64,000 nucleotides of DNA, from NCBI RefSeq assembly GCF_038002345.1, contig NZ_JBBOCJ010000001.1, positions 3,782,001-3,846,000 of the forward strand, in the 5' to 3' direction. The notes beneath the pieces were generated by a model. The model ran no database searches. It had not been told where the DNA came from and saw only the letters and a program-made list of their open reading frames with translations. This stretch comes from Paenibacillus sp. FSL M7-0420 (GTDB lineage Bacteria; Bacillota; Bacilli; Paenibacillales; Paenibacillaceae). The position numbers and the translations under genes are program-made. Below, in pieces: positions 53,041 to 61,841 of the stretch (its first letter is position 1; each line of letters begins with the position of its first letter).

Positions 53041-53079
53041 AGGCCACGCCATCCATAACAGGACGGCGCGGCCTTTCTT
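53041..53079. terminator. Terminator hairpin beyond the anti-sigma gene
   Basis: AGGCC, CGCC and TCC pair with GGA, GGCG and GGCCT with single-base bulges. TTTCTTTT follows on the plus strand; the minus side has only TGTTTGTGG. Confidence 0.55.
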
Positions 53080-53102
53080 TTATAAGCGTTGAATTTCAGC
53101 AG

Positions 53103-54479
53103 CTATTTGGTCCACTCAATTGGAATGCGAAGACGGAACTGTTGTATATCCTTGGTATAAGTGAAGGAATTAGCCACAATTTCGAGCTTATCGGATGGCT
53201 GCACCGGCGGGAAAATCAGCTTAAAGGCTAATTTATCCCGGCTGATGCGCACCGGCTGTCCTTTGGGGAAGATTGGATGCCCTTGCTCCTCCTCTAAGCT
53301 AAGTGGAGTAATCTGGCTCATCACCTGACTGGCCTCATAGTATACAACCGTCTGCTTCTCCTCATAGTCAACGGAAGTTATCTTCACTGTTCCTCCTTCA
53401 TTGCCCTTCAACGTTATAGGAAATGATCCATTCAGGCGCTGACGGTCCTCCGCTTGCTTGGCTTCTCCATTTTTCGGGGGTTCAGTAACGATCAAGGTCA
53501 CATAGGCCGGCTTAGGATTGAGCGCTGTCAGCGGTGAGAAGTTGAAATAATAATAGTCATTGGTGGCCCCATCTCCACCTTGATTCATATATAAGGTTCC
53601 AATATCATCTTCGAGCATTACATTAAGCCATGTATCAGGATACCTGTTCATCACAATAACTTGCGAAGTTACAGGACCCAGGGTCAGCTTGTCTACAGTG
53701 TAAAGAGATTTATCGTATATGAAATCCAGATTCTTGGGATAGACGGTAGTGCTCAGCGCGTTACTCTTAGCCCTATCTAGCAGGACAGATAAATCCCAGT
53801 TCCCCCTCGTCGTCCCTATGCAGTCGATACTCATATTTAATCTTAGCTGATCAGGCAGATCCTTATCCCCGAAGCTTAGACGGGTTGTACCTACGAAGGT
53901 ATGGTCTCCTGTAATTGTGAAGTCATGGGTTGATATTGTTTGTGGATGATGCCCTACAAAATTAAGCTTATAGAAGACTGCCGCTTCTTTGCCGGTAATA
54001 GGCTCTGACGATGACGGATAGGTTACCTCATAATTTAGCACCAATGATATACCATCGTAATATTCCTCTACCAGATGGAAGGTTATTCCTTGATCTGCAA
54101 TGACCGCACCTGTCGGACTGCTTAGATGCTTCTCTTCAATGGACTTCAATCCCTCTCGATCCCCACCTTTCGCATACAAATAATCGAAGAACGGAATGAC
54201 GCGCAGCGCTTCAGCAACCGGAGGCGAGACGAATCCGATCCCAATAATGGATCCGGCTGTAATAACCAGCGCAGCTGTGGCTCCGATGACCCACTTCCTG
54301 TACGATGATAACCGGTGTCTGTATCTTGGGGCTTTCCCTACTCCTCCAGTATGTAGCTGCCACAATTCATCAAAATCAACAGAAGAAGGCATACTGTGTA
54401 TCATGTGTTCAGCTTCCTTTTGTAATTGTGCGGTTACTGCTCCGGATTCAACATCCAGCCTGTCCCTAGCTGTCGTCAT
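53103..54479 (-). CDS. Anti-sigma factor, DUF4179/DUF5643 type
   Basis: A 458-residue membrane protein: a cytosolic N-terminal part of about 60 residues, one helix (WVIGATAALVITAGSIIGIGF), then a large outside part with the DUF4179 block (PVAEALRVIPFFDYLYAKGGD, GITFHLVEEYYDGISLVLNYEV) and a beta-rich C-terminal domain. Its ATG overlaps the sigma factor stop by four bases. By family and context it holds the ECF sigma factor until a signal at the envelope is sensed. Confidence 0.82.
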   Translation of the reverse strand: MTTARDRLDVESGAVTAQLQKEAEHMIHSMPSSVDFDELWQLHTGGVGKAPRYRHRLSSYRKWVIGATAALVITAGSIIGIGFVSPPVAEALRVIPFFDYLYAKGGDREGLKSIEEKHLSSPTGAVIADQGITFHLVEEYYDGISLVLNYEVTYPSSSEPITGKEAAVFYKLNFVGHHPQTISTHDFTITGDHTFVGTTRLSFGDKDLPDQLRLNMSIDCIGTTRGNWDLSVLLDRAKSNALSTTVYPKNLDFIYDKSLYTVDKLTLGPVTSQVIVMNRYPDTWLNVMLEDDIGTLYMNQGGDGATNDYYYFNFSPLTALNPKPAYVTLIVTEPPKNGEAKQAEDRQRLNGSFPITLKGNEGGTVKITSVDYEEKQTVVYYEASQVMSQITPLSLEEEQGHPIFPKGQPVRISRDKLAFKLIFPPVQPSDKLEIVANSFTYTKDIQQFRLRIPIEWTK

Positions 54480-55012
54480 TTCAGCCCCTCCTTCATCATC
54501 AGTACACCGGGGTCAAGCTCGCCGCATTCTCTCAGCTTGCGCAGTGCCGCATGAAGCCTGGATTTGCAGGTTCCCAGCGGAATGCTTAATACCTCTGCGG
54601 TCTCAGGCAGCGATAATCCGGCATAATAGTGCAGGGTGATCACTTCGCGCAGCTTCGCGGACAGACGGCTGACCGCCTGCCATAATTCCAGCTGATTCTC
54701 ACTATGCAGGGCGAAGCTCTCGGCGGAGTGCTCTTTTCCCTCTATAGGAACGCCTGCCAGCAATTGTATCCAGGTCTTCCTGCGTAACAGATTACGGGAC
54801 GTATTGACGGCAATCCGGTACAGCCAAGGCCGAAGCGGCCTGGAGGAATCGTACAAATGATATTTTGCAAAGGCACGCAGAAAAGTCTCCTGGGTAATAT
54901 CATCGGCCAGCATCCGCTGCTTGGTCATCATAAGTGCAATCCCATAAATATAAGCGGAGTGTGCTTCAAACATGTCCTTGGCCTGCTGCTCTGTGATGGG
55001 ATAATCCTTCAC
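54476..55012 (-). CDS. ECF RNA polymerase sigma factor
   Basis: A 178-residue ECF sigma factor: region 2 (AHSAYIYGIALMMTKQRMLADDITQETFLRAF, the DDITQETF -10 helix), a linker, and region 4 (LSAKLREVITLHYYAGLSLPETAEVLSIPLGTCKSRLHAALRK, binding -35). The start is GTG at 55012. It is coupled to the anti-sigma gene. An autoregulated ECF promoter was not picked out upstream. Confidence 0.9.
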   Translation of the reverse strand: MKDYPITEQQAKDMFEAHSAYIYGIALMMTKQRMLADDITQETFLRAFAKYHLYDSSRPLRPWLYRIAVNTSRNLLRRKTWIQLLAGVPIEGKEHSAESFALHSENQLELWQAVSRLSAKLREVITLHYYAGLSLPETAEVLSIPLGTCKSRLHAALRKLRECGELDPGVLMMKEGLK

Positions 55013-55149
55013 GCTCGCTTCCCCCCCTTTCTTACTGGATATACGCTTTGACCCGGGCGATCCGTTCGCTTTACGTTTCAGAAACTTGTCAGGCGGTTAT
55101 GGATGAGGAGAGCTTGACCTAATCTGCTAGAAGAAGGAGACTGTAACCT

Positions 55150-56100
55150 ATGTCTGATCATAAAAAAGTTATTCTTGAACCTGCAGCTCAGAAATTCGCC
55201 GATGATAATGCCAAGCCTCCCTTCCTGCCTGATCTGGGTCCGGAAAAAGGCCGCGAAACGGTCAACACCGTCCAGGCTGGCGATATCGAAAAACCCGAGG
55301 CAGATCTTCAGGATCTGACCGTAGCCGGCGGCCCCGGCGGTGAAGTGAAGGTCCGCATTGTCCGTCCGGTAGGCACCTCCGGCACTTCCTTGCCGGTCAT
55401 TCTCTACATTCATGGAGCAGGCTGGGTATTCGGCAACAGTCACACCCATGACCGGCTCATCCGCGAGCTGACTGTGGGTACGGGCGCTGCCGTGGTATTC
55501 CCGGAATACAGCCTGTCCCCGGAAGCCAAATATCCTACGGCCATTGAAGAAATCTATGCGGTACTGGAATGGATCGCCAGTGAGGGCTCCACGTATGGAC
55601 TCGACGCCTCCAGGCTGAGTGTCGCTGGGGACAGCGTCGGCGGTAACATGACTGCTGCCATCACCCTAATGGCCAAAGAACGCAGCGGTCCTGCTATCTC
55701 TAAGCAATTACTTTTCTATCCGGTTACAGATGCCTCCTTCGATACGGAATCGTATCATCAGTTCGCAGAAGGATATTTCCTCCAGCGCGAAGGCATGAAA
55801 TGGTTCTGGGATCAATATACCACCGATCCTGAGGAGCGGGCACGAATTACGGCCTCTCCGCTGCGGGCCAGTCTGGACCAGCTTAGCGGTCTGCCGGAAG
55901 CCTTGATTATCACCGGTGAAGCCGATGTGCTTCGTGATGAAGGAGAGGACTATGCGAATAAGCTTCGCGAAGCAGGCGTTCCCGTTACGGCTGTGCGCTT
56001 CCAGGGCATTATCCACGATTTCGTGATGCTGAACGCGCTGGCAGACACTAAGGCTAACCAAGGAGCATTGCTGCTGGCAACGGCTTGGTTGAAGCACTAA
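55150..56100 (+). CDS. Alpha/beta hydrolase (esterase family IV/HSL-like)
   Basis: A 316-residue cytosolic esterase: oxyanion motif YIHGAGWVFGNSHTHDR (HGAG in place of HGGG), the nucleophile VAGDSVGGNMTAA (GDSVG), the acid in EALIITGEADVLRDEGEDYA and the His of FQGIIHDFVMLN. The catalytic triad is complete. The natural ester is unknown. AGGAG lies ten bases before the ATG. It is divergent from the sigma factor and has a strong terminator. Confidence 0.87.
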   Translation: MSDHKKVILEPAAQKFADDNAKPPFLPDLGPEKGRETVNTVQAGDIEKPEADLQDLTVAGGPGGEVKVRIVRPVGTSGTSLPVILYIHGAGWVFGNSHTHDRLIRELTVGTGAAVVFPEYSLSPEAKYPTAIEEIYAVLEWIASEGSTYGLDASRLSVAGDSVGGNMTAAITLMAKERSGPAISKQLLFYPVTDASFDTESYHQFAEGYFLQREGMKWFWDQYTTDPEERARITASPLRASLDQLSGLPEALIITGEADVLRDEGEDYANKLREAGVPVTAVRFQGIIHDFVMLNALADTKANQGALLLATAWLKH

Positions 56101-56130
56101 GTCCCTGGAATATAACTATGTAAAAATAAA

Positions 56131-56166
56131 GCAAGCCCGTACCGGTGAATTCCAGTGCGGGCTTGC
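56131..56166 (+). terminator. Terminator of the esterase gene
   Basis: GCAAGCCCG pairs with CGGGCTTGC. The plus-strand tail is TTACATATAT; the minus tail is TTTATTTTTACAT, so it may serve both flanking genes. Confidence 0.7.
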
Positions 56167-56240
56167 TTACATATATGAGGTTGCCAGAACCGGCAGCAGT
56201 GCGGTTTAGACTACCTGCCTCAAACCAACCTACGGTCCAT

Positions 56241-56597
56241 CTATTTCCGCTGGGAATAGAACTCCGCTGCTTTGATCAGCATATCCTTCAGTGAACCGAA
56301 GGAAGTAGTCTTTGCTACATGCTCATCAAGCTGATCCGACGGGAGCGATTTTATCTCCTCTGCTGATCCGGCAGAGAAACCCCCTTTTTGCAGCAGATCC
56401 TTCAAGGACTCGAACGGAGTGAACTTTTGCAGAAAAGAACTAGATAGCAGTTGCTCCAGCGGCAGCTTCTGCAGCAATTGCTCGACAGGCAGCTTGTCTA
56501 GCGGTAATTTCTGCAGCAGCTCGTAGGCACGGCCTTCTTTGAGGGAACCGACTACTCCTTGTATTTTATCGCCTAATCCTCCAATGTTAAATCCCAT
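56241..56597 (-). CDS. Helical repeat protein of unknown function
   Basis: A 118-residue soluble protein with Leu-rich amphipathic repeats: AYELLQKLPLDKLPVEQLLQ then KLPLEQLLSSSFLQKFTPFE, and a second pattern FESLKDLLQKG / FGSLKDMLIKAA. I know no family for it. GGAGG lies eight bases before the ATG, so it is probably expressed. The LPL/LPV-x-QLL spacing of about 10 residues suggests a short helical bundle. It is convergent with the esterase gene. Confidence 0.7.
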   Translation of the reverse strand: MGFNIGGLGDKIQGVVGSLKEGRAYELLQKLPLDKLPVEQLLQKLPLEQLLSSSFLQKFTPFESLKDLLQKGGFSAGSAEEIKSLPSDQLDEHVAKTTSFGSLKDMLIKAAEFYSQRK

Positions 56598-56711
56598 AAG
56601 GTCAACCTCCTGAAAATCTGTAGTTGATCCTTATTACCCCGAATTCAGATCAGCGAATTACATTGGTTGACATAATGTTGATTATGTTACTCAATGGCAC
56701 ATCTCACATCC

Positions 56712-57932
56712 TCATCTCCCCGAACGCAGAAACTTCCCGATCCTCCGGGCAGCTTCCAGCAGACGTTCTTCCTCCTCTACCAGTGCAATTCGCACATACC
56801 CTTCCCCCTGGCTGCCAAAAGCATCTCCCGGAATGACCGCTACTCCGGTTCTCAGCAGCAGGTCATGCGCGAAGCGGCGCGAACTTCCGGCTTCACCCCT
56901 ACTCCCATAGGTATCCGGCAGCCTCGCCCAAATAAACATAGTAGCTTCCGGCGAGGGCACCGCCCACCCTTCAAGATGCAGCGCCTCTACCAGAAGATTC
57001 CGCCGCCGCTCATACAGCTCAGCCACCCCTTGGTCCGGCCCGGAGTTCATCGCTTGCTCCAGCGCCACAACCGCCGCTTCTTGAATCGGCTCGAAGACGC
57101 CGTAATCGACATTGCTTTTCAGCTCCCGCAGCGCCCCGACGGCCTGAGCATTGCCCGTCATGAAGCCGATGCGGCAGCCGGCCATGTTGAAGCTTTTGGA
57201 GAAGGAATGAAATTCAACGGCGGTGTCCCGCGCCCCAGGTACCTGGAGGATGCTGATCGGCCGGTATCCATCGAAGCCCATCTCTGAATAAGCCAGATCA
57301 TGCACGACCAGCACCTCCCACTTACGGGCAAGCTCCACGAGCCGTTCCATATAAGCCAGATCCACAGTAACCGAAATCGGATTGCCGGGAAAGCTGAGCA
57401 GAATAAAAGCTGCTTCACGCCAGACCTCATCAGGAATTCGCTCCAGATCCGGCCGGAACGCATTCTCCTCCAGGAGTGGCAGCGGCCAAGACCTAACCCC
57501 CGCTATTGCGAGCGCCCCTGAATAAATGGGATAACCGGGGTCCGGCACAATCGCCAGATCACCGGGATTGCAGATGGCCAGGGCCAGATGCGAGAGTCCG
57601 TCCTGTGAACCCATCAGGGACACGATTTCCTCCTCCGGATCTACCTCCGCGCCAAAACGCCACTGCATCCATCTCGCTGTCTGATTACGGAATGCCGCAC
57701 TTCCTTTGGACGACGGATACGCATAGCTATCCTCCCGCAGTACTGCTTCACTTAATACCTGACGGATCTCGGGCAGAGGCGCCCGGTCCGGACTGCCGAT
57801 TCCAAGATCGATAATGTTAAGTCCCGCTTGCCGGGCTTCTGACTTCCATGCCGCCACCTCGGCGAAGATGGATGATCCCAGATGAGACAGCTTGTCTGAT
57901 CTCCATTTATGCTGCTTGCTGCTATGAATCAA
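56712..57932 (-). CDS. Class I/II PLP aminotransferase (LL-diaminopimelate aminotransferase-like)
   Basis: A 406-residue aminotransferase: substrate loop IIDLGIGSPDRAPLPEI, YAYPSSKGSAAFRNQTARWM, VPDPGYPIYSGAL, SFPGNPISVTVDLAYM, Asp/Tyr in VVHDLAYSEMGFDGYRP, the Schiff-base Lys in EFHSFSKSFNMAGCRIGF and Arg in YVRIALV. Similar to DapL and to other alanine/aspartate group enzymes; the amino acid is not certain. The start is TTG at 57932 with GGAGG seven bases upstream. Confidence 0.85.
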   Translation of the reverse strand: MIHSSKQHKWRSDKLSHLGSSIFAEVAAWKSEARQAGLNIIDLGIGSPDRAPLPEIRQVLSEAVLREDSYAYPSSKGSAAFRNQTARWMQWRFGAEVDPEEEIVSLMGSQDGLSHLALAICNPGDLAIVPDPGYPIYSGALAIAGVRSWPLPLLEENAFRPDLERIPDEVWREAAFILLSFPGNPISVTVDLAYMERLVELARKWEVLVVHDLAYSEMGFDGYRPISILQVPGARDTAVEFHSFSKSFNMAGCRIGFMTGNAQAVGALRELKSNVDYGVFEPIQEAAVVALEQAMNSGPDQGVAELYERRRNLLVEALHLEGWAVPSPEATMFIWARLPDTYGSRGEAGSSRRFAHDLLLRTGVAVIPGDAFGSQGEGYVRIALVEEEERLLEAARRIGKFLRSGR

Positions 57933-58118
57933 TGGACTCCCTCCAGCGTATGTTTTTCAATAGTATAGCATGGGTCAGGAGCCTCGAAGCAGAGAAAGAA
58001 CAGACGAATGCTCGAAATGGGCATTAATTCCATTATTAATATATTATTCTACTAAAATCACTCTATTTAAGGTGACAACTAGTGCGGGAAGTGATATAGA
58101 AATCGATATGAAGCGAAA

Positions 58119-58150
58119 CAGCGTATAATTTATGTTATACGCTGTTTTTT
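58119..58150 (+). terminator. Orphan terminator-like hairpin
   Basis: CAGCGTATAA pairs perfectly with TTATACGCTG around TTTATG, and TTTTTT follows on the plus strand. There is no plus-strand gene upstream (57933-58118 holds no gene), so it could end a small RNA or an antisense transcript of the aminotransferase leader. Confidence 0.55.
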
Positions 58151-58251
58151 GGAGGCGATTTTGTTTGTTATTAAGGAATATATGCCTCCGTCGAATCGCC
58201 GCTGCCATCCGGGCATAGGATAGAGTATTACAGATGAAAGTGGGAATATAC

Positions 58252-58425
58252 ATGTCCAAGAATAAGCGCGGCAAAGCACTTTACACTACCCCCTCCCGGG
58301 CCAGGGGCACCTGTCCGATCTGCGGGAGCACACGGATTAAGCTTCTGTATTTCGGCAAAGGCCCGGAGGGCGAGAAGCTGACGGTCTGCAAAAAATGTGA
58401 CGGCAAGCAGCAGAAGACGGGTTGA
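58252..58425 (+). CDS. Small zinc-ribbon protein
   Basis: About 57 residues: MSKNKRGKALYTTPSRARGT, then CPICGSTRIKLLYFGKGPEG and a second pair in VCKKCDGKQ. The two CxxC pairs form a zinc ribbon. The N-terminus is basic. The start could also be the ATG at 58234; neither has a strong ribosome site. It is followed by a hairpin terminator. The function is unknown; a nucleic-acid-binding role is possible. Confidence 0.65.
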   Translation: MSKNKRGKALYTTPSRARGTCPICGSTRIKLLYFGKGPEGEKLTVCKKCDGKQQKTG

Positions 58426-58458
58426 ATTCCGGTGTAACTTTAAATGTACCATAAAAAA

Positions 58459-58492
58459 ACGGCCTGCCTTCCCCTTCAGGAGAGCAGCCGTT
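58459..58492. terminator. Bidirectional terminator
   Basis: AACGGC and TGC pair with GCA and GCCGTT (one side-bulge); TTTCTTTG follows on plus and TTTTTTTATGG on minus. It serves both the zinc-ribbon gene and the SgrR-like gene. Confidence 0.75.
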
Positions 58493-58501
58493 TCTTTGTG
58501 C

Positions 58502-60286
58502 CTACTCAAACCCCGATTTCACCCACAGCTTGGAGATATCCAAAAATCCGAAGGAGCCGGGCTCCAGTCCGAACAGATTCTGACTTAATTGCGCTTTTTT
58601 ATTCATGTGACAGCCATACAGTACCCAACCGTTATCACGCAGTTTGCCTTCGGCCAGTTCCAGTACCTCTGCCCTCTCCCCGGCGGCCAGCCGGGCGAAA
58701 GGCTTCAGTAGCTCTGTCAACTCAGATTTCTGGCTGTCCAGCAAGAGGTGATGCAGATAATTCGACTCATTGCGAAAATAATTAATCATCCCCCACTGCC
58801 AGTCATCCTCCAGTACTTCTTCGCAGATCACAAGATCCGCTTGGTTCACCAAGTCCGGCAGATCATAATCCCCTAAAGGATACAGCTCAAGCTGTAATCC
58901 AATTTTCCTGCTGCGCTCCTGCAGCCAAATCGCCTCATCCTGATCCTCTTTGCAGGTCCGGTAGGCCAACTTCACTGCCTCTCCTCTGTATCCGCCTTCC
59001 TCAAGCAGCGCCCGCGCTTCCTCCAATTGTGGCTCAGCGAACTCATACTTGCTGCTCTGCCAGGGAAGGAAGCTGCCTGCCGGCATAATCCGGTTGCCTC
59101 CCAGCTCACGAATCAGAGCAAGCTGATTATAGAGGATACGCATGGCCTGCCGGAGCGCGGGATGATGGTGTACGCCTTCTTTTAGAAAATTAAACAGAAC
59201 GTACCTGCACCCGACAGCCGGATAATCGATACTGTGGCTCCTCCCCTCCTCTGCTGCGGCCACACTGCTCAGACTGGTACTGGCACCCGTCAGCTGATAT
59301 TGACGTACCCCCGAGGCCAAATGCGGCAGGTACCAGATCTCGACCCGGTCCAGCAGAGGACGGATTCCGTAGTAAAGATCGTAAGCGCTGAGTACAAGCA
59401 CATCCTGGCTCAGATCCGCTACCTGATAGGGCCCCGTGCCGACCGGATGCACAGCGAAATCCACATCATACGGAACAATCGACATATAGATTGAGCTGAA
59501 CAGATGCAGGAAGAAGAAATTAGGCTGCACCAGATCGAACCGGATACGGTAGTCCCCCTCCAGCTCCACATGAATGATATCCTCAAAATGACAGATCGCC
59601 GGACTTCTAAGTCCGATCAGACGTAGGAGGGTTTCTTTTACATCCCGGGAAGTCATCATGCGGCCGTGGTGGAACCGCACCCCCTTGCGCAGATAGAACA
59701 GATAGCTTGTACTGCTCTCGTTAGCCTCCCATGTGTGGGCCAGCCCCGGCAGGAAAACCCCGTTCTGTGCATCATAGGTAATCAGGGTACTGCAAATATG
59801 CCCCAGCAAATAGGTCTCAAAAGCGGTGTATACGGTGGCCGGGTCCAGCTTCTCCATCGCACGGTTACGGGAGATTCGCAGCACCTCCTGCCCGGATGTG
59901 GAGCCGGGTTCGCTCCAGAAGCCCATTTGCTTATCGAGAACTGCCAGCAGGCGTTCTTTGAGCGGCTCGTTAACCGGGTATTGACCAATCAATTCGACGG
60001 CAGGCTTAATCCGGCCTTTGGAGACTAACTCCTGAAATCTCTCCTCCAGCACCTCATCTATGTGACGCAAAAAAGTCATCTGCGAGCGATTTCCTCTCCC
60101 TCTTCCGGGTATCCAGGCAATCAGCTGCTGCTCCTCCAGCTTCCGCAGAATAAACTTCACATTGCGCGGTGTGCAGCACAGGATACCGGTCAACTGCTCA
60201 ATTGTCACCGGAATCGGCTGCTGAAGGTTATATGCCGGAGCCAAGGCTGCGGCCAAACAGAGATAATGCGTGCTGCTGGTGTCCAT
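58502..60286 (-). CDS. SgrR-like regulator: winged helix fused to an ABC solute-binding domain
   Basis: A 594-residue cytosolic regulator. The N-terminal SgrR helix-turn-helix (IPVTIEQLTGILCCTPRNVKFILRKLEEQQLIAWIPGRGRGNRS) is followed by a family 5 peptide-type binding domain (DPATVYTAFETYLLGHICSTLITYD, LPGLAHTWEANESSTSYLFYLR, GVRFHHGRMMTSRDVKETLLRL, HPVGTGPYQVADL). There is no signal peptide, so the binding domain acts as an intracellular ligand sensor. It is divergent from an MFS gene with an inverted repeat between, and probably controls it. Confidence 0.87.
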   Translation of the reverse strand: MDTSSTHYLCLAAALAPAYNLQQPIPVTIEQLTGILCCTPRNVKFILRKLEEQQLIAWIPGRGRGNRSQMTFLRHIDEVLEERFQELVSKGRIKPAVELIGQYPVNEPLKERLLAVLDKQMGFWSEPGSTSGQEVLRISRNRAMEKLDPATVYTAFETYLLGHICSTLITYDAQNGVFLPGLAHTWEANESSTSYLFYLRKGVRFHHGRMMTSRDVKETLLRLIGLRSPAICHFEDIIHVELEGDYRIRFDLVQPNFFFLHLFSSIYMSIVPYDVDFAVHPVGTGPYQVADLSQDVLVLSAYDLYYGIRPLLDRVEIWYLPHLASGVRQYQLTGASTSLSSVAAAEEGRSHSIDYPAVGCRYVLFNFLKEGVHHHPALRQAMRILYNQLALIRELGGNRIMPAGSFLPWQSSKYEFAEPQLEEARALLEEGGYRGEAVKLAYRTCKEDQDEAIWLQERSRKIGLQLELYPLGDYDLPDLVNQADLVICEEVLEDDWQWGMINYFRNESNYLHHLLLDSQKSELTELLKPFARLAAGERAEVLELAEGKLRDNGWVLYGCHMNKKAQLSQNLFGLEPGSFGFLDISKLWVKSGFE

Positions 60287-60311
60287 TTGATCAACCCCCT
60301 TTTAAAAGGTG

Positions 60312-60339
60312 AAAAGTGACATATAATTCTTACACTTTT
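60312..60339. promoter_or_regulatory. Inverted repeat between the SgrR-like and MFS genes
   Basis: AAAAGTG (60312-60318) and CACTTTT (60333-60339) flank ACATATAATTCTTA, which can hold a -10 (TATAAT). A plausible SgrR-type operator, 26 bases from one start and about 93 from the other. Confidence 0.45.
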
Positions 60340-60431
60340 ATTTCCCCCTTTGTTCTATACAATTATACATAATCATTCGATAAGAAGTATGCTTCATATT
60401 CAAAAACATGGACTAGGAGACGGGGATTCAA

Positions 60432-61673
60432 ATGAAACAACATCTGCGCCACATTCACCCGCTGGCCTGGACCATCATCATTGGAACGATGTTCGGCCGG
60501 CTGGTTACTTCAATGAGCATTCCTTTTCTCTCTATTTATCTCACGCAGGTGCTTGGCGCATCCGCTACCCAGACCGGGTTCACCGTGGCCGTCAGCTCGC
60601 TGGCAGGGGTAATGATCAGCTTCTACGGCGGTTATATCTCGGATGTGATCGGGCGCCGGATCGTCATGCTGGTCTCCGTGTTCGGCTGGGCCTGCGTATT
60701 CTTCGGCTTCGCTGCAGCGCAGCATTTATGGGTCTTCTTCCTGGTGAACACGCTCAACGGACTGTGCCGCGCCGTATTTGAACCAACTTCACGGGCATTA
60801 TTGTCAGATATCACCCCGCCGGAGCAAAAGCTGCTGGTCTTCAATCTGCGGTATGCGGCGGTGAATCTGGGTGTGGTCTTCGGTCCGATTATCGGCCTCC
60901 AGCTCGGCTCCGCCAAGTCCACCTTCCCGTTCGTAATCGCAGGGATCGTCTATATCGCCTATGGACTTGTTCTGTTCCTGCAATTCTCGGTGCACCGTGC
61001 CAGTCTGCCTGTGCATGGAGAAGCCCGGACGCCGAAGCTGCTCGATGCGCTCGCGGTCACCGGAAGGGATAAGGTATTTCTGCCCGTTCTGCTGGGAACC
61101 ATCTTCTGCGTCCTCGGGTATGGCCACTTCAGCTCTACACTGGCGCAATTTCTGGCGATGAACACCCATTTCAGCAATGGCAGCCAAGTCTTCTCTTATA
61201 TGCTGTCGCTTAATGCAGTGACGGTGCTGGTCGTACAGTATCCTATCGTTCGTGCAGCCAGCAAGTTCGCGCCGATTATCCCGCTCATTCTGGGCAATGT
61301 CTGCGTAGCCCTTAGTCTGCTGCTGTTCGGAATGCCTGGAGGGGTGCCCCTGCTGATGTTCAGCGTGGTTCTGTTCACTGTCGGGGAAGTCCTGCTCTTC
61401 ACGATGATGGATATGCTGATTGACCGAATCGCCAAGCCGGAATGGAAAGGCACCTACTTCGGTACGATTGGCTTCAATAATCTGGGCAGTGTAATGGCTC
61501 CTATCCTTGGAGGACTGCTGCTGGATCAGTTCGGCGCTCTGAATGGCCCTGCGGTGTTCGTACCGCTTGCGCTGACCACGGCGCTCGGCCTTCCTTTCCT
61601 GATTACCGCGCATAAAAGACTCCGCATCCGCGAGGCCGCCGAAGCCACTGAAGCAAGGCGGGTTGGCGCTTGA
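60432..61673 (+). CDS. MFS transporter (probable efflux pump)
   Basis: A 413-residue, 12-helix transporter: RLVTSMSIPFLSIYLTQVLG in helix 1-2, GGYISDVIGRRIVM (loop 2-3 motif), NGLCRAVFEPTSRALLSD, NLRYAAVNLGVVFGPIIG (motif C region), and DMLIDRIAKPEWKGTYFGTIGF, typical of YqgE/YfiS-like Bacillus pumps. GGAGACGGGG precedes the ATG. Divergent from the SgrR-like gene, its likely regulator. The substrate is unknown. Confidence 0.85.
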   Translation: MKQHLRHIHPLAWTIIIGTMFGRLVTSMSIPFLSIYLTQVLGASATQTGFTVAVSSLAGVMISFYGGYISDVIGRRIVMLVSVFGWACVFFGFAAAQHLWVFFLVNTLNGLCRAVFEPTSRALLSDITPPEQKLLVFNLRYAAVNLGVVFGPIIGLQLGSAKSTFPFVIAGIVYIAYGLVLFLQFSVHRASLPVHGEARTPKLLDALAVTGRDKVFLPVLLGTIFCVLGYGHFSSTLAQFLAMNTHFSNGSQVFSYMLSLNAVTVLVVQYPIVRAASKFAPIIPLILGNVCVALSLLLFGMPGGVPLLMFSVVLFTVGEVLLFTMMDMLIDRIAKPEWKGTYFGTIGFNNLGSVMAPILGGLLLDQFGALNGPAVFVPLALTTALGLPFLITAHKRLRIREAAEATEARRVGA

Positions 61674-61692
61674 GACGTTGAACACATTAATA

Positions 61693-61726
61693 AACCCCAG
61701 ACCTGCTGTAAAGCGGGTTTGGGGTT
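61693..61726 (+). terminator. Terminator of the MFS gene
   Basis: AACCCCA and ACC.GC pair with GC.GGT and TGGGGTT; a weak ATTAAT tail follows. Confidence 0.65.
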
Positions 61727-61841
61727 ATTAATATATACTTATCATTGTTTTTAACTCTTGTGATCGTTAATAAGTTAACATAATAATTGTTATGTTGCAA
61801 AGTAATGATTATACTGCAACTAAACGCCGCTACACTAGCCC

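Noticed and set aside
52727..53231. Open frames of 105 to 142 residues after the amino acid permease
   Set aside because: No ribosome sites, low-complexity translation, and they run through the nested inverted repeat and a terminator.
60804..61685. 293-residue open frame opposite the MFS gene
   Set aside because: Antisense; composition rich in Gln, Glu and Arg, typical of a reverse frame of a membrane protein gene.
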